The notes under the pieces are model-generated. The model saw only the letters and a list, made by a program, of their open reading frames with translations. It was not told where the DNA came from and made no database searches. A DNA stretch of 64,000 nt, taken from Candidatus Binatia bacterium. Its GTDB lineage: Bacteria > Desulfobacterota > Binatia > UBA12015. The stretch lies in the NCBI GenBank assembly GCA_029243485.1, contig JAQWRY010000010.1, positions 31,062 to 95,061 of the forward strand, written 5' to 3'. Position 1 is the stretch's first letter, and each line of letters begins with the position of its first letter. Made by a program: the position numbers and the translations under genes. Of this stretch, positions 25,275-34,068 are shown one piece after another.

Positions 25275-27128
25275 ATGCAGATTGGAATTCGGCGACTCGT
25301 GCTCGTGGCTGCCCTCGTTTTGAGCTTTGGGGTGGTGGGCTGTTCTGACTCGGACGAGGGCTCGGGGGATTCGGGGGGCGAGAGACCGGAGATGCCGATG
25401 CCGACGCCGGAGCCCGCGCCGGAGTTGTCGTGTGCCGAGGTGGCGTCGGAGGCGTTGCGGAGCTGCTTGGGATCGTACGGGGCGGCCGTCGCGAGTTGTT
25501 ACAGCGATGATGGCGCACCGTGTGCCGGGAACGACGCTGCGGTAAACGCGGCGACGTCGGACCTGGAGACCGCGGTGCGCGATAACTGCGCAGATGGGGA
25601 CTTCCTGTCGCTCTCCGCCGACGCGCTCGTCGGTCGTCTGAAGAATTCGTGTTCGTCCGAAGCGTCGTCGCTGGCTTGGCGTACGTACGGCGGTCCCCAG
25701 GGTGCCGTCTACCCGAGTGTCGATGGCACCGGGCAGTCGTGTCTCACCGCCGCGCACGTTGCTGCATCGAGCATGGTCGACCAGGCGCTCGCCGGGATCA
25801 ACGCGTGTCTCGCGAGTGGCGACTGCGGCTCGGTCGAACAGGATCGAAGTGCACTGGCCGCAACGATGCAGTCCGACGTCGAGGCCGCGTGCGACGATCT
25901 CAGTAGCCTGATCGCGGTCACGCCCGAAACGTACGTCGCGCGCTCGGCGCATCAGATCGACTGCATCACGGCTACCGGTCAGCCGGATACGACCGGCGTA
26001 AACCTGAACTGTGGTCCGTCCAACACGGACTTCGATGCGCCGCGCGGCGAGTACAAGCAGATCATCGTCGACGGCGACAAGTGGGGTTCGCTGTGCGGCG
26101 ACGGTTCCGACTTTGCCTTTCAGGTCCGCCTCGCGCCCGAGGGCGAGCCTCTCGATCGCATCCTGATCGGCCTGCAGGGCGGCGGCGTTTGTCTCTTCGG
26201 CAACGACTGCAGCGCGCGCTTCAATGGCAATCCGGGACTCTTCACGGCGATGGATGACGAGCCGTTTAGCATCGGCATCGCGTCGACGGATCCCGAGATC
26301 AGCCCGTTCGCCAATTGGACCAAGATCTACCTCCCCTACTGCAACCAGGACGTCTTCGCCGGCGGCGGGGTCGTCGAAGAGTTCGACGAGATCTCGATTC
26401 CCCGATACGGCGGCGTGAACCTGCGGGCCGCAGTGCAGATGACGCGCGATGTCGTCTGGAAGCTCATGGACGAGGAAGGCGACGCCGGCTTCCGTCCGGA
26501 TGAGATCGTCGCGCTATTCGGCGGTTGGTCGGCCGGTGGGTACGGCACGCTGTACAACTACCACTGGCTTCTCGATGACCTGCAGTGGCCGCGGACCGCG
26601 GCCTTCCCCGATGCGGGGCTTGCACTGGACAACGGATCCGTCCTCGGCGTGAGCGGGCTCGGCGACGTGAAGATCCCCGCCTGGGGCACCCTCCAGAACC
26701 TGCCGTCGTACTGCTTCGACGGTCAATGCGCCGTCGGCCCGACGCTCTACAACGCGATCTCGCCGCGATTGAAGCAGGTTCCCGAGCAGCAGATGCTGAT
26801 CCTCAGCAACCCGAAGGACAACACGCAGCAGAACGACGCCTTCTTCGATGACGAGGCGTTCTGGATCAACACGCTCCGGCAGTCGTACTGCGACACGAAG
26901 GACCTGAACGGCATCCAGTACTACTTCACGAGCGTGTCCGACGAGAGCGTTCATGTCGTTTCGCTGGGCGGCAATCTCTGGCTCGGTGAAGTCGACGGTG
27001 AAGTCATGGCCGATTGGTTCTGGCGCGCAATCACGGATCCCGACACGGTCGAGGACCGCGCCGAAGAGGGTGACTTCGTGACCGCGATCCCGGGCGTCGA
27101 GCCGTATCCGTGTGAGGTCGCGCCGTGA
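25275..27128 (+). CDS. Pectinacetylesterase/Notum-like lipoprotein with Cys-rich N-terminal region
   Basis: A 617-residue lipoprotein with lipobox SFGVVGC at about residue 23 and a Pro-rich linker. Residues ~45-235 form a Cys-rich region with regularly spaced cysteines. Residues ~260-600 match the pectinacetylesterase family: LIGLQGGGVCLFGNDC, WTKIYLPYCNQDVF, the nucleophile elbow FGGWSAGGYG and a late His (SVHVV). The family deacylates esters of glycans or proteins outside the cell. ATG at 25275 gives the proper signal peptide. The next gene overlaps by four bases. Confidence 0.85.
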   Translation: MQIGIRRLVLVAALVLSFGVVGCSDSDEGSGDSGGERPEMPMPTPEPAPELSCAEVASEALRSCLGSYGAAVASCYSDDGAPCAGNDAAVNAATSDLETAVRDNCADGDFLSLSADALVGRLKNSCSSEASSLAWRTYGGPQGAVYPSVDGTGQSCLTAAHVAASSMVDQALAGINACLASGDCGSVEQDRSALAATMQSDVEAACDDLSSLIAVTPETYVARSAHQIDCITATGQPDTTGVNLNCGPSNTDFDAPRGEYKQIIVDGDKWGSLCGDGSDFAFQVRLAPEGEPLDRILIGLQGGGVCLFGNDCSARFNGNPGLFTAMDDEPFSIGIASTDPEISPFANWTKIYLPYCNQDVFAGGGVVEEFDEISIPRYGGVNLRAAVQMTRDVVWKLMDEEGDAGFRPDEIVALFGGWSAGGYGTLYNYHWLLDDLQWPRTAAFPDAGLALDNGSVLGVSGLGDVKIPAWGTLQNLPSYCFDGQCAVGPTLYNAISPRLKQVPEQQMLILSNPKDNTQQNDAFFDDEAFWINTLRQSYCDTKDLNGIQYYFTSVSDESVHVVSLGGNLWLGEVDGEVMADWFWRAITDPDTVEDRAEEGDFVTAIPGVEPYPCEVAP

Positions 27129-27625
27129 GCCGGACGCAGGATTGGCCGATGCGGTCCGTTCTTCTGGCGATGATCGGGAGTCTCCTCGCCGGCGCGTCTT
27201 CCGCGCCGGCGCAGGAGTCGTCCGTGCAGTAAAGCCGATACGGCGCCGCGACCCTCATCCAGAAGGACTTTGGTCCGGAGCGGTGGTCGATCCATCACCG
27301 GATCCAAGAGGGGTTCGTGTCGGGCAACGTCTTCTACACGGACGGCCGCCCACCGATCGTCCTGTCCTGCGATCGCATCGTGCTCGTATCCGACGAAGCA
27401 ACCTATCGGGGCTTCGACGCCCCGGATTGCCGTCTCGACGACGGGGTGGCTTGTAGGTGCCTGCTTGTCGGGGAAGTCGTCTTGCCGACATCCTTCCTCG
27501 TGCCTACCGCCGATCGGGGGCTCCTACGCGCCACCCGAATCGGCAGCGTCGATCACGTCGAGTTGGATTCCGCTCACGCCGAGCCTCCGGCTTCAGCCCA
27601 CAAAGATAACCCCTTGCGGTGGTAG
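27125..27625 (+). pseudogene. Secreted-protein gene with an in-frame TAA
   Basis: A GTG at 27125 overlaps the previous stop as GTGA and opens a frame with a signal peptide (MRSVLLAMIGSLLAGASSAPA). A TAA at 27230 interrupts it, but the same frame continues at once with natural-looking sequence (YGAATLIQKDFGPERW and GNVFYTDGRPPIVLSCDRI) to a stop at 27623. Joined, it would be about 166 residues. I do not recognise the family. It may be a nonsense mutation, a base error, or less likely recoding. A GTG at 27317 could start a shorter product. Confidence 0.5.
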
Positions 27626-27672
27626 TTTAGGCGATCGCGGCGGCGATCGGCGCCTGCTGCTAGGAAATCGGC

Positions 27673-28446
27673 ATGACGCAGATCTTCGAGCCCACGACCG
27701 ACTTCCTCGAGACGGACCTCCGAGACGGGATCCTGACTATACGCCTGAACCGTCCCGACGCGCTCAATGCCTTCCGGCCCGAGATGCTGATCGGGATTGC
27801 CGAGTTCGCGGAGGCTGCGACGACCTCTGAGGATGTCGCCGTACTCGTTCTGGAGGGCGCTGGCAGGGCGTTCTCCGCCGGAGTGGATCTGAAGGTTCTG
27901 CAGAACGAGACCCCGCAAGCCGGCAAGATCGGCAACGTCTTCGACGACTCGGCCCGGCGCGCTTACCTAGCCCTGCGGAGGTGCTCCCGCCCGGTGATCG
28001 CTAAGGTTCACGGTGCCTGCTTCACGGGCGCGCTCGAGATGGCGTTACACTGCGATTTCATCCTGACGACGGCTGCGACCAAGTTCGGGGACACCCATGC
28101 GAAGTTCGGGCTTCGGCCGACGTGGGGGATGTCGCAGACGTTGGCGCAGGCCGTGGGCCTGCGTCGCGCGAAGGAGCTGTCGTTCACGGCGCGCACCTTC
28201 CTGGGGGAGGAAGCGGTCACGCTCGGCGTTGCGAATGCGGCCGTCGCAGACAAGGACGCGCTCGACGCGCTCGTTCTCGAGCGGGCGAACGCCATCACGA
28301 AGAACTCCCGTGCCGCCGTCGCCGCGATGAAGGACCTCTACGCCGTCGCCCAATCCGGTTGCGACATCGAAGACGGCCTCGTCGAAGAAGCGGCCCGTTT
28401 GTATCCGGAAATCCGCGATACGGCCGAGCGCCTCTCCGGGTTCTGA
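27673..28446 (+). CDS. Enoyl-CoA hydratase/isomerase family protein
   Basis: A 257-residue crotonase-fold protein. The oxyanion-hole segments are GAGRAFSAGVDL and HGACFTGALEMALHCDF; the usual GGG of the second loop is TGA and the canonical catalytic glutamates are not clearly placed, so it may be an isomerase or hydrolase variant. It acts on enoyl-CoA or related thioesters. It is monocistronic here, 47 bases after the broken secreted-protein gene, and probably contributes to the same beta-oxidation as the 17-25 kb cluster. Confidence 0.9.
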   Translation: MTQIFEPTTDFLETDLRDGILTIRLNRPDALNAFRPEMLIGIAEFAEAATTSEDVAVLVLEGAGRAFSAGVDLKVLQNETPQAGKIGNVFDDSARRAYLALRRCSRPVIAKVHGACFTGALEMALHCDFILTTAATKFGDTHAKFGLRPTWGMSQTLAQAVGLRRAKELSFTARTFLGEEAVTLGVANAAVADKDALDALVLERANAITKNSRAAVAAMKDLYAVAQSGCDIEDGLVEEAARLYPEIRDTAERLSGF

Positions 28447-28487
28447 GCCGGGGGAAATCCCCACCACCCTGCAAGTCTCAGGCAGTG

Positions 28488-28533
28488 TCTGAAGTAGGGA
28501 CGTTCGTTAGTCTCGGCCGTTTGTTTAGTCGTC
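28488..28533 (+). repeat. Solo arm of dispersed palindromic element (copy B)
   Basis: It begins GAAGTAGGGACGTTCGTTAG and contains CGTTAGTC and GTTTAGTC half-sites ten bases apart. It is the closest relative of copy A at 12791 and lies in the 300-base gap between the enoyl-CoA hydratase and P450 genes. No inverted partner is visible. I see nothing else in that gap. Confidence 0.75.
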
Positions 28534-28749
28534 ACTTCTGTCGCGCCCCGATCGTGCACATCAGACCGCTTCTCGGCGTCGGGGAGGTCGCGCGTTTGAG
28601 CACGGCGACGGGGATGGTGCGGACGTCCGTCGTGCGTTCCTCGCTGCCGAGCACGCGCCCGCAAAACGCCGATGGATCCAAGGGTGTATCCTGAAGAGGA
28701 ACTCCGTGGCGGGATTGCGGCTCGCCGCGGGCATCGGACTCAGCTCCGT

Positions 28750-29967
28750 TTATTGCAACGCGACGGGCATGCTTTTGATGCCGTTGATGAAGTTCGAGCG
28801 AAGGCGCTTGACCGGGCCGTTGAGATGGATGTTCGGGAAGCGGCGTAGAAGCTCTTCGAGGGCGACGCGCATCTCGAGCCGCGCCATGTGACTCCCCGCA
28901 CAAAAGTGCGTGCCGGTGCCGAACGCGAGGTGGGGATCGGTCTTGCGGCTGATGTCGAACACTTCCGGGCTCTCGAAGACGTCGGGGTCGCGGTTCGCGG
29001 CGCCGTAGTAGACGACGACCTTGTCTCCCTCCCGGATCTTCTGTCCTCGAATCTCGGTGTCGCGCATGGCGGTCCGGCGGAACTGCATCACCGGCGTCGC
29101 GAAGCGCAGCATCTCGTCGATGGCCTGCGGGAGAAGGCTCGGGTCGCGCCGAAGCAGCTCGAATTGCTCGGGATTGTCCGACAACGCCTGCACGCCGCCG
29201 CTGAGTGCATTCCGGGTGGTTTCGTTCCCGGCGATGATCAGCAGGAAGAAGTTCATGCCGAGCTTCAGTCGGTCGATGGGGACGCCGCTCACGCTGCCGT
29301 TTGCGAGGCTCGAGAAGATGTCGCCCGTGGGATGTTTGCGCCGTTTGCGTGCGAGTAAGGCCGCGTAGATGAAGATCTCGATCACGGCGAGGCGGCCGCG
29401 AAACGCGCTGCTCACCCCGGGATCAGTAGAGCCGATCAGCTTGTTGGTCCACTTGTAGAACTTCTTAGAGTCCTTGTCGGGCACGCCGAGGAAGTGGCAT
29501 AGGGCGCGAAGGGAGACCGGCGCGGAGATGTCCTCGACGAAGTCGCATTCGGCCCGACCTTCGAGCGCGTCGAGCGTCTGGCAGACGATCTCCCGCGTGT
29601 CCTCTTCGGTCGACTTCACGGTGCGGGGTTTGAAGTGCGGTGTCATCACCTTGCGCAGCTCGGTGTGCTTGGGCGGATCCATGTTGATGAGCTGCTCGCG
29701 CATGTTCTCGAGATCTCTCTGGTGGAGGTCGGTCATGACGCTGCTGCCGCGCTCAGACGAGAAGAGCTCAGAGTTCTTCGAGACGAATGCCACATCCTCG
29801 TACCGCGTGAGTGCCCAATAGCCGGCGCCCTGGGGCGCACCGGGGATCTTGCACTCGGGTTGCCAATGGACCGGCGAACTCTCCCGCAGCATGCGGAAGT
29901 AGTCGTGCGGGACCCCGGCGACGTAGGTCTGCGGATCAGAAAGGTCGAGTCCTGTGGACATGGGCAT
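28750..29967 (-). CDS. Cytochrome P450
   Basis: A 405-residue bacterial P450. The I-helix has AGNETTRNALSGG, the K-helix region shows the Arg of FRRTAMRDTEIRGQ, and the heme ligand is Cys356 in FGTGTHFCAGSHMARLEM. The sequence style resembles CYP124/125/142-like enzymes that hydroxylate methyl-branched or steroid chains, though I cannot confirm the family. ATG codons at 29967 and 29961 are equally possible. A broken small membrane-protein gene lies 11 bases upstream on the same strand. No ferredoxin or reductase gene is adjacent. Confidence 0.93.
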   Translation of the reverse strand: MPMSTGLDLSDPQTYVAGVPHDYFRMLRESSPVHWQPECKIPGAPQGAGYWALTRYEDVAFVSKNSELFSSERGSSVMTDLHQRDLENMREQLINMDPPKHTELRKVMTPHFKPRTVKSTEEDTREIVCQTLDALEGRAECDFVEDISAPVSLRALCHFLGVPDKDSKKFYKWTNKLIGSTDPGVSSAFRGRLAVIEIFIYAALLARKRRKHPTGDIFSSLANGSVSGVPIDRLKLGMNFFLLIIAGNETTRNALSGGVQALSDNPEQFELLRRDPSLLPQAIDEMLRFATPVMQFRRTAMRDTEIRGQKIREGDKVVVYYGAANRDPDVFESPEVFDISRKTDPHLAFGTGTHFCAGSHMARLEMRVALEELLRRFPNIHLNGPVKRLRSNFINGIKSMPVALQ

Positions 29968-29977
29968 TGAAGGGCTC

Positions 29978-30282
29978 TTAGCGCTTGGCTGCGGCGGCGC
30001 TCAAGGCCTCGCCACCGATGAGGGAGGCTACACCGATCAGGTCGACGACGACCACCCGCTGGAACTCGGCATTGTAGCCACCGACGCCGACGCCGATCAC
30101 GAGATAGGAGACCATGCTGACGAGCCCGACTCCGGTCGCGAGCGGGCGCAGCGGGGGATGGAATGCCGCGATCAGGGGGATCCCTTACCGCGCATGCAGG
30201 CGGTCGGCCGAGAGAACGCCGGTCACCGGGCCAAATTGATGATCGCGGCCACGAGGAAGAGCGCGGTCAAGAGGAGCTGCAT
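29978..30282 (-). pseudogene. Broken small membrane-protein gene
   Basis: From ATG 30282 the frame gives MQLLLTALFLVAAIINLA and a stop. The sequence PVTGVLSADRLHA follows in another frame and stops, and GIPLIAAFHPPLRPLATG then leads to SYLVIGVGVGGYN and EALSAAAAKR with a stop at 29978. Together these would make about 100 residues with three or four membrane segments. Two frame changes are needed. It lies immediately upstream of the P450 gene and may have been co-transcribed. The family is not recognised. Confidence 0.45.
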
Positions 30283-30419
30283 GTCGCCCAGGATAGCCAC
30301 GGTCGACCTGCGGGAACAGTGGCCGTCAGGTGGTCGGGAGGAGCCTACGGGCCTTCGGGTGCCCCGATTGCTCCCGCGGGCTGGGCAGAGTACGCCTTGG
30401 GAGCGAAGGGAGGACCACC

Positions 30420-30833
30420 ATGGGTGAAATTCGAGTCGAAGAGGAGGTCGACGCCAAGCCGGAGACAGTTTGGGCGCTCGTCCGCGAGTTCGGCGGCGTC
30501 AAGGAGTGGAACGACGGGATCGACAGCTGTGAGGTCGACGGTTCGGGCATCGGTGCGGTCCGCACGCTCAAGATGGGCGGCATCGAGATCCAGGAACGTC
30601 TGGAGCACATCGACGACACCGGCCGCACGTTTTCCTACTCGATCATCTCCGGTCCGGTGCCCGTGGAGAACTACCTCGCGTCAATGACGATCCACGACGC
30701 GGCCGAGGGCAAGGCGCGCGTCACGTGGCAGGGCAGCTTCGATCCGAAGGGCGTTGCGGAAGAAGACTGTGCGAAGCTCTTTACCGGCGTTTATCAGGGC
30801 GGCATCGCGGCGATCCGAAAAGCCGTCACCTGA
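30420..30833 (+). CDS. SRPBCC (START-like) family protein
   Basis: A 137-residue protein with the SRPBCC fold pattern: VEEEVDAKPETVWALVREFG at the N-terminus and a C-terminal helix (LFTGVYQGGIAAIRKAV). Members bind hydrophobic ligands or act in polyketide or lipid metabolism. The sequence resembles bacterial relatives of plant PYR/PYL receptors (DTGRTFSYSIISGPVPVENY), but the ligand is unknown. A strong GGGAGG precedes ATG 30420. It stands alone. Confidence 0.85.
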   Translation: MGEIRVEEEVDAKPETVWALVREFGGVKEWNDGIDSCEVDGSGIGAVRTLKMGGIEIQERLEHIDDTGRTFSYSIISGPVPVENYLASMTIHDAAEGKARVTWQGSFDPKGVAEEDCAKLFTGVYQGGIAAIRKAVT

Positions 30834-30905
30834 TCGATCTCGCATCCTTGGCCGTGGAAACGGTCGGGGTGCATCCGTCGCGGGGATTCTGATGGGCCGA
30901 TCGCC

Positions 30906-31101
30906 ATGACGGTTCCCGGAAGTTGTCTCTGCGGAAAGGTCTGGTGCGAAGTTTCGTCGCCGTTCCTCGACATCTCTCAGTGCCACTGCAGCAAGTGCCG
31001 AAAGCTGTCGGGCTCGGCCGCGGGAGCTCGAGTACGGGATGAAGGCGCTCGAGACCGGCGAGCTTCGCTCCGGGTTGGATGGCTACGCGTCGGGCGGGTG
31101 A
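30906..31101 (+). pseudogene. GFA (formaldehyde-activating enzyme-like) gene fragment
   Basis: The start encodes GSCLCGKVWCEVSSPF and QCHCSKCRKLSG, the zinc-binding N-terminus of GFA/CENP-V proteins. After SGSAAGA the frame is lost; another frame continues LEYGMKALETGELRSG to a stop at 31101. The middle of the roughly 130-residue domain, including the downstream Cys ligands, is missing. This is an internal deletion. Confidence 0.6.
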
Positions 31102-31216
31102 CGCGACAGCGATCTGAGCTAGGAGCCTGACCCGAGATGGGTCGGCATCGTCGATGAAGAAAAGCGAGGCCTATGCGGGTCTTCTCCTCGCCTGATGTGC
31201 GCTTTGATGGGGCAGT

Positions 31217-32437
31217 TCAGCCGACGTCTGGTGGGCAGTCGGCTCTGAGGTCCGCCGTTGCTCGAAAAGTTCTCCGGACGAGCTTCGCATCGCCTATGTG
31301 ACTGCGAGCCCACTGAATTCTCTCTGCCCGTTGCCGGCGCGCGTGCGCATCGAACGTTGCAGGATCGATGCGAACGCCGAACGTATCACTTTTCTCGGGC
31401 TCTTCGAGCACGCGCTGTAGCACCAGCGATCCGAGCTCCGGGCGGAAGTGCGCGGACTCGAAGTACCAGTCGGACGGTCGGTGTTTCCAGATGGGCTCTG
31501 TCGTAAACGGACCGTAGCCCGAGAAGTCCCAGAGCTGCACACGGCTTCGCTCGTTCTCCGGCAGACCCGCCGCGATGCGCGCGACGACGTCGACGACGTC
31601 ACGTCGCCATTGTTGGTAGGCCGGGAAGAGACCCGCCGCACGGATCGCTTCGATTTGCGTCGCGTGGACTGGCGGAAAGAAGAGGATCATCTCGACGCCG
31701 GCCGCGACGGCGCGCTGGAGAACGGCACCGAGTCGTTCGGTATGGGCGGGGTCGTACGCGAAGCAGACGTAGTGCTTTGCTGCGTACGACAACAGGCTCG
31801 TCGCGAAGCGATTCCAGGCGGGTCCGCTCGACTGCTCGAAGAACTCCGCTGCCTCGGAGACCGCGGGCCCTTGCCCGGTTCGGCTCGCTCGTACGGTACG
31901 GATCGAGTCCTGAAGCGTCAGCCCGGAGGCGAGCCGACCCAGCTGGACGGCCCAGGGGGAGCGGCCGGCGAACAGCGAGTCGTCGAAATCACCGCCCGCC
32001 TCGCGACCGCCGCGGAAGGCGACGAAATCGAGCCCGATGAGGGCGATCTCGAGGTCCTGCTGCTCCTGCGCGAAGTCGAGGACGGTCGCGATTTCGTCGA
32101 GGTTCGTTCCGGCGAGCGCGGCGTTCTTGATGCCGCGTTCGGTGAGGAGCGGATCTTTCGGGGCGAAGCCGAACCGCTCCCGGGACGTGCCGAGGATCAC
32201 GCCCCGGTAGTCCTGATGCCCGAGTTGGAGCGAGAGCGCCGCGCGGCCGCCGTAAGGCGCATCCGGGATCTTCCGGTCCGTCCAGCCGTCGATCTCGGCC
32301 CAGCCGACCGTATCGTGGGGATCGACCAGGGCGTTCACGAGGACGACGACGAGCAGCGCGGCGAGGCAGGACGAGGCCGCAATCGTGAAGAACCGCCGGC
32401 CGCTCAGCCGCGGCGTTCGGGTGTCGTCGGGGCGCAC
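31217..32437 (-). CDS. Membrane-anchored SGNH/AlgX-like protein, partner of MBOAT
   Basis: A 406-residue protein with an N-terminal anchor (FTIAASSCLAALLVVVLVNA) and an extracellular domain. GVILGTSRERFGF is the nucleophile-like GxSR motif of DUF1574/AlgX-type SGNH proteins, and a late WYFESAHFRPELG supplies a candidate catalytic His. Such proteins receive an acyl group from a membrane O-acyltransferase and pass it to a glycan. The gene is divergent from the MBOAT gene at 32532. I used GTG 32437; an open frame extends further to 32533. The glycan acceptor is unknown. Confidence 0.75.
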   Translation of the reverse strand: MRPDDTRTPRLSGRRFFTIAASSCLAALLVVVLVNALVDPHDTVGWAEIDGWTDRKIPDAPYGGRAALSLQLGHQDYRGVILGTSRERFGFAPKDPLLTERGIKNAALAGTNLDEIATVLDFAQEQQDLEIALIGLDFVAFRGGREAGGDFDDSLFAGRSPWAVQLGRLASGLTLQDSIRTVRASRTGQGPAVSEAAEFFEQSSGPAWNRFATSLLSYAAKHYVCFAYDPAHTERLGAVLQRAVAAGVEMILFFPPVHATQIEAIRAAGLFPAYQQWRRDVVDVVARIAAGLPENERSRVQLWDFSGYGPFTTEPIWKHRPSDWYFESAHFRPELGSLVLQRVLEEPEKSDTFGVRIDPATFDAHARRQRAERIQWARSHIGDAKLVRRTFRATADLRADCPPDVG

Positions 32438-32531
32438 CGGGCTCGTATACCCCGATTGGCAAACGCGGCCCAGAGGGAAACGTCTCGGCGGGTCCGTGGT
32501 ATAGAGACGGGCCCAGCGGCACCCGAAACCC

Positions 32532-34019
32532 ATGGTCTTCAGCTCCTACGAGTTCCTGTTCGTCTTCCTCCCGATCAGCTTCGCGGGTTTTCTCGCGTTG
32601 GAGCACTACGGGTGGGGTCGCGCGGCACTCGCGTGGGTCGTCCTCGCGTCGCTGGTCTTCTACAGCTGGTGGAACCCGGTCTATCTGCCGCTTCTCGTCG
32701 GTTCGATGGCGATGAACTTCGCGCTGGCGCGTCTGCTCGCCCGGCTCAATCCGCGGACGGAGGGAGGGCGCCGGAAGCTGGTGGCCACGGCCGGCGTCGC
32801 CGCGAACCTGCTCGCGCTCGGGTACTTCAAGTATACGGGCTTGTTGGTCTCGTCGATCGAGAACATGAGCGGAGCGGAGTTCGGCTTCGCGCAAATCGAA
32901 CTGCCCCTCGCCATCTCGTTCTTCACGTTCCAGCAGGTCGCGTATCTGGTCGACGCGTACCGCGGAACGGCGCCGACATACGGTGGGCTTCAGTACGCAT
33001 TCTTCATCAGCTTCTTTCCGCAGCTGATCGCCGGCCCGATCGTCCGGCATGACGAGACGATTCCGCAGCTCGCCCAGGGGCGACGTCGGACCTCGTGGTC
33101 GAACGTGGCGATCGGTGGGACGATCCTCGTGGTGGGCCTCGCCAAGAAGGTGATCTGCGCCGACAGCGTCGCGCTCTACGCGACGCCGATGTTTACCGAC
33201 GCGGCGGGCGGGGCGGACGTCGGCTTGTGGAGGGCGTGGACCGGTTCGATCGCCTACGCGCTTCAGATCTACTTCGACTTCTCAGGCTACAGCGACATGG
33301 CGATTGGTTGTGCGCGCCTGTTCGGTATCCGCCTGCCGCTCAACTTCGACTCGCCGTACCGCTCGACCAGCATCTCTGAGTTCTGGCGGCGCTGGCACAT
33401 TACGCTCTCGTCCTTCCTGCGCGACTATCTGTACATCCCTCTCGGCGGAAATCGGCGGGGCGAGTCCCGCCGCTACACGAACCTTTTGATCACCATGCTG
33501 CTCGGCGGCCTCTGGCACGGGGCCTCGTGGACCTTCGCGCTCTGGGGTGGACTGCACGGCCTGTACCTCTGCATCGACAACGTTTGGACGAAGGTGCGTG
33601 GGGAGCGCGGTCCGCCGACGGCCTCCGGCCGCGCACTCTCGTGGGCGCTCACCTTCGTTGCGGTGGTGCTCGCGTGGGTTCTGTTCCGCGCAGAGGATCT
33701 CTCGACCGCGGGCCGGGTCTACGCGGGTATGCTCGGTACGAACGGTCTAGGTCTGCCTCTCGCCGGCGAGATGGTCACCCTGGCGGCGGTACTATTCGCG
33801 CTTCTCGCGATCGCCTGCTTCGGCCCGAACACGCAGCAGCTCCTGCGGGACTTCGAGCCCGCGCTGGACTTCCCGCGCCCGTCGGACCCGGCCGAGGTTC
33901 CGTCGCACTGGCCTCGACTCGGCTTCGGCACCGGATGGGCGGTGCTGGTCGGTCTGCTCGCGGCGCTGTCGATCCTCTACCTCGAGCGATCCGACGAGTT
34001 CTTGTACTTCCAGTTCTGA
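32532..34019 (+). CDS. MBOAT family O-acyltransferase (AlgI-like)
   Basis: A 495-residue polytopic membrane protein of the AlgI/DltB group. It contains FTFQQVAYLVDAYRG, PIVRHDE, YFDFSGYSDMAIGCARLFG and the active-site segment LGGLWHGASWTF with conserved His329 and a second His342 in GGLHGLY. MBOATs carry acyl groups from cytoplasmic donors across the membrane for transfer to secreted glycans. The divergent SGNH gene is the probable periplasmic partner. The frame begins at ATG 32532 with MVFSSYEFLFVFLP, as usual for the family. Confidence 0.93.
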   Translation: MVFSSYEFLFVFLPISFAGFLALEHYGWGRAALAWVVLASLVFYSWWNPVYLPLLVGSMAMNFALARLLARLNPRTEGGRRKLVATAGVAANLLALGYFKYTGLLVSSIENMSGAEFGFAQIELPLAISFFTFQQVAYLVDAYRGTAPTYGGLQYAFFISFFPQLIAGPIVRHDETIPQLAQGRRRTSWSNVAIGGTILVVGLAKKVICADSVALYATPMFTDAAGGADVGLWRAWTGSIAYALQIYFDFSGYSDMAIGCARLFGIRLPLNFDSPYRSTSISEFWRRWHITLSSFLRDYLYIPLGGNRRGESRRYTNLLITMLLGGLWHGASWTFALWGGLHGLYLCIDNVWTKVRGERGPPTASGRALSWALTFVAVVLAWVLFRAEDLSTAGRVYAGMLGTNGLGLPLAGEMVTLAAVLFALLAIACFGPNTQQLLRDFEPALDFPRPSDPAEVPSHWPRLGFGTGWAVLVGLLAALSILYLERSDEFLYFQF

Positions 34020-34068
34020 GCTCCGTCCCGGCGGCGTGCGCGACCTGCGGCGGCCATGAACCGCCGTT

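Noticed and set aside
28447..28487. Small GGGG/CCCC hairpin after the enoyl-CoA hydratase gene
   Set aside because: Stem of four to five bases with no T-run; too weak to call a terminator.
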